64,000 nt of DNA, from positions 1 through 64,000 of the forward strand of contig CAZEQY010000012.1 in the NCBI GenBank assembly GCA_964514655.1, in the 5' to 3' direction. The DNA is from SZAS-7 sp964514655 (GTDB lineage: Bacteria; Chlamydiota; Chlamydiia; Chlamydiales; FEN-1388). Positions within the stretch are counted from its first letter, which is position 1; each line of letters begins with the position of its first letter. The position numbers and the translations under genes were made by a program. Shown here piece after piece: positions 62,958 to 64,000 of this stretch. Under the pieces are notes generated by a model that saw only the letters and a list, made by a program, of their open reading frames with translations, was not told where the DNA came from and did no database searches.

Positions 62958-63992
62958 ATGAAAAAGCTCATTATCATCAGTGCTCTCATTGCCGCTGTAG
63001 CGGTACTTGTCTCCGTTGAGGTTGTGCAACGTCATGGTGGTGGCGGTGCAAGAAGTGCACCGGCACGCCCCGCTCAGCGTCCTGTCCAGCATCAAGCAGC
63101 TCCACCAAGACCACAGCCCGTGGAGCAGAATAGGCAAAACATCCCTCAGGTATCTAGAACACCTTCTATGAGCCGATCTATTCAGCAGCATCAGCCTCAC
63201 CAAGTACAAAAGACCGTTCCTAATAAGCAAATACAGCCATATAATATCCAGGCAAGACAGCAGATGCAGCAGTTTGTTCAAGCGCGGCCTCAGCAGACAA
63301 ACCCACAAAACTTTCCACAAAATAGAAACCTCTCACCCTCTTTTCAGCCAGGATCGCCCGTTACCCCCAGCGTAACTACAAACCAGCAGCTACTTTCTAC
63401 ACAGTCTACAAGAGCAAGGTCTGTCATCCAAGGACGTCATCCGGGTCGCAATAACTGGTTCAACGATTCATTTTTCCGTAACCACAACTGCTATCCCTAT
63501 TACCAATACTCTGGAGCCAACTGGTGGTGGGCACCATCTTGGGGCTATGTTTCTAGCTGGCTGCCCTATAACTGGACAGATCCCTATTACTACTCTGACT
63601 CTGGCACCGCATACACTGTTCCACCACAAACTTATGAGTCTGAAACCACAAATCCTCCGCAGCAAAATCAGGACTGGCTCCCACTAGGAGTCTTTGCTGT
63701 AGGCCAAACTCCTAATGCTGCAGCCTATACTACGATGTTTGTGCAGCTTGCCTTAGATAAGCAGGGCCATATAGCCGGTAGCTACTATAACACAGCCACC
63801 GACGAAGTTCACGAGCTTGACGGCATAGTAGACCAATACACGCAAGAAGCCGCATGGAAGGTCTCTGACAACCCAAACTCCCCCACCATGACAACAGGCC
63901 TTTACAACCTAACCCAAGATGCCGCCATCATCCAAGTCCACTTCCAAGACGGCCACAATCAAAACTGGACCTACGTCCGAGTAAATCAATAG
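62958..63992 (+). CDS. Membrane-anchored Pro/Gln-rich protein with conserved C-terminal domain
   Basis: 344 residues. An N-terminal hydrophobic helix (KKLIIISALIAAVAVLVSVEVV) anchors it. Residues 28-165 are low-complexity Pro/Gln/Arg (RPAQRPVQHQAAPPRPQPVEQN and on), then an aromatic-rich stretch (YPYYQYSGANWWWAPSWGYVSSWLPYNWTDPYYY). The end (about 235-344: WLPLGVFAVGQTP...LALDKQGHIAGSYYNT...WKVSDNPNSPTMTTGLYNL) is a beta-rich domain that also occurs in other bacteria after similar linkers; I cannot name it. Start is 3 bases after the lipoprotein's stop, so the genes are probably co-transcribed. Confidence 0.7.
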   Translation: MKKLIIISALIAAVAVLVSVEVVQRHGGGGARSAPARPAQRPVQHQAAPPRPQPVEQNRQNIPQVSRTPSMSRSIQQHQPHQVQKTVPNKQIQPYNIQARQQMQQFVQARPQQTNPQNFPQNRNLSPSFQPGSPVTPSVTTNQQLLSTQSTRARSVIQGRHPGRNNWFNDSFFRNHNCYPYYQYSGANWWWAPSWGYVSSWLPYNWTDPYYYSDSGTAYTVPPQTYESETTNPPQQNQDWLPLGVFAVGQTPNAAAYTTMFVQLALDKQGHIAGSYYNTATDEVHELDGIVDQYTQEAAWKVSDNPNSPTMTTGLYNLTQDAAIIQVHFQDGHNQNWTYVRVNQ

Positions 63993-64000
63993 CCGGAACT

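Noticed and set aside
1..64000. tRNA, rRNA or origin sequences
   Set aside because: I read the gaps for tRNA-type T-loops (GGTTCGA) and for DnaA-box clusters and found none that could be supported.

Overview
The window looks like a chromosome segment of an environmental (Chlamydia-like) member of the phylum Chlamydiae, probably order Parachlamydiales. The main reason is gene order. The run DUF721 protein - gyrB - gyrA - tmk - holB (35640-44608) and the pair hflX - PhnP-like hydrolase (25264-27374) match what I remember of Chlamydia gene order. A Pkn1-type kinase with a C-terminal sulfatase-modifying-factor domain, an LcrH/SycD-like type III secretion chaperone, glgB/glgC glycogen genes and many signal-peptide proteins of unknown function fit as well. 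A citrate synthase beside malate dehydrogenase, a quinol nitric oxide reductase and cyclopropane fatty acid synthase point to a Chlamydia-like organism rather than to Chlamydiaceae. This is inferred from remembered gene order and motifs, not from a search.

Layout. 1-8711 is an accessory, decaying region. It holds an IS256-type transposase split by a 158-bp palindromic MITE, then glgC, a remnant of an SNF2 helicase, endonuclease V and an intact qNOR gene. It ends in a nested block of three group II intron remnants on opposite strands (5832-8711). 8732-15126 is a leftward run: mtaB, a glgB-linked protein, glgB and ligA, with stop/start overlaps at two of the three junctions and a short gap before glgB. 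15249-24209 holds a T3SS-chaperone-like gene abutting, tail to tail, a 2780-residue P-loop protein that may belong to the DUF3638/DUF3645 giant-protein family. 24521-32607 carries hflX, a beta-lactamase-fold hydrolase, a FAD oxidoreductase and several proteins of unknown function, including one with C-terminal leucine-rich repeats. 32663-34835 is mdh-gltA. 34950-38479 holds small exported or membrane proteins around holB, including a three-gene cluster with Inc-like hydrophobic profiles. 38599-44608 is the gyrase cluster. 44853-50161 is a leftward series: YkgJ-like protein, stand-alone MASE1 protein, lipoprotein-like CFA synthase, repeat protein and Pkn1-like kinase. 50216-63992 is rich in surface or exported proteins: a TPR/LRR protein, two collagen-like proteins with beta-sandwich-like heads, a ZIP-like transporter, an Na+/H+ antiporter, an ABC-F protein, an exported cyclophilin, a lipoprotein and a Pro/Gln-rich protein.

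Common themes. Long near-perfect inverted repeats sit at 158-315, 24296-24418, 44702-44850 and 54793-55123. They are mostly between genes and behave like MITE-type or other palindromic insertions; one supplies the stop codon of its neighbour. The glycogen, TCA and gyrase genes are housekeeping. The giant P-loop protein, LRR/TPR proteins, Inc-like cluster, collagen-like proteins and VirK-like protein are the candidates for host interaction. I saw no tRNA, rRNA or CRISPR array.
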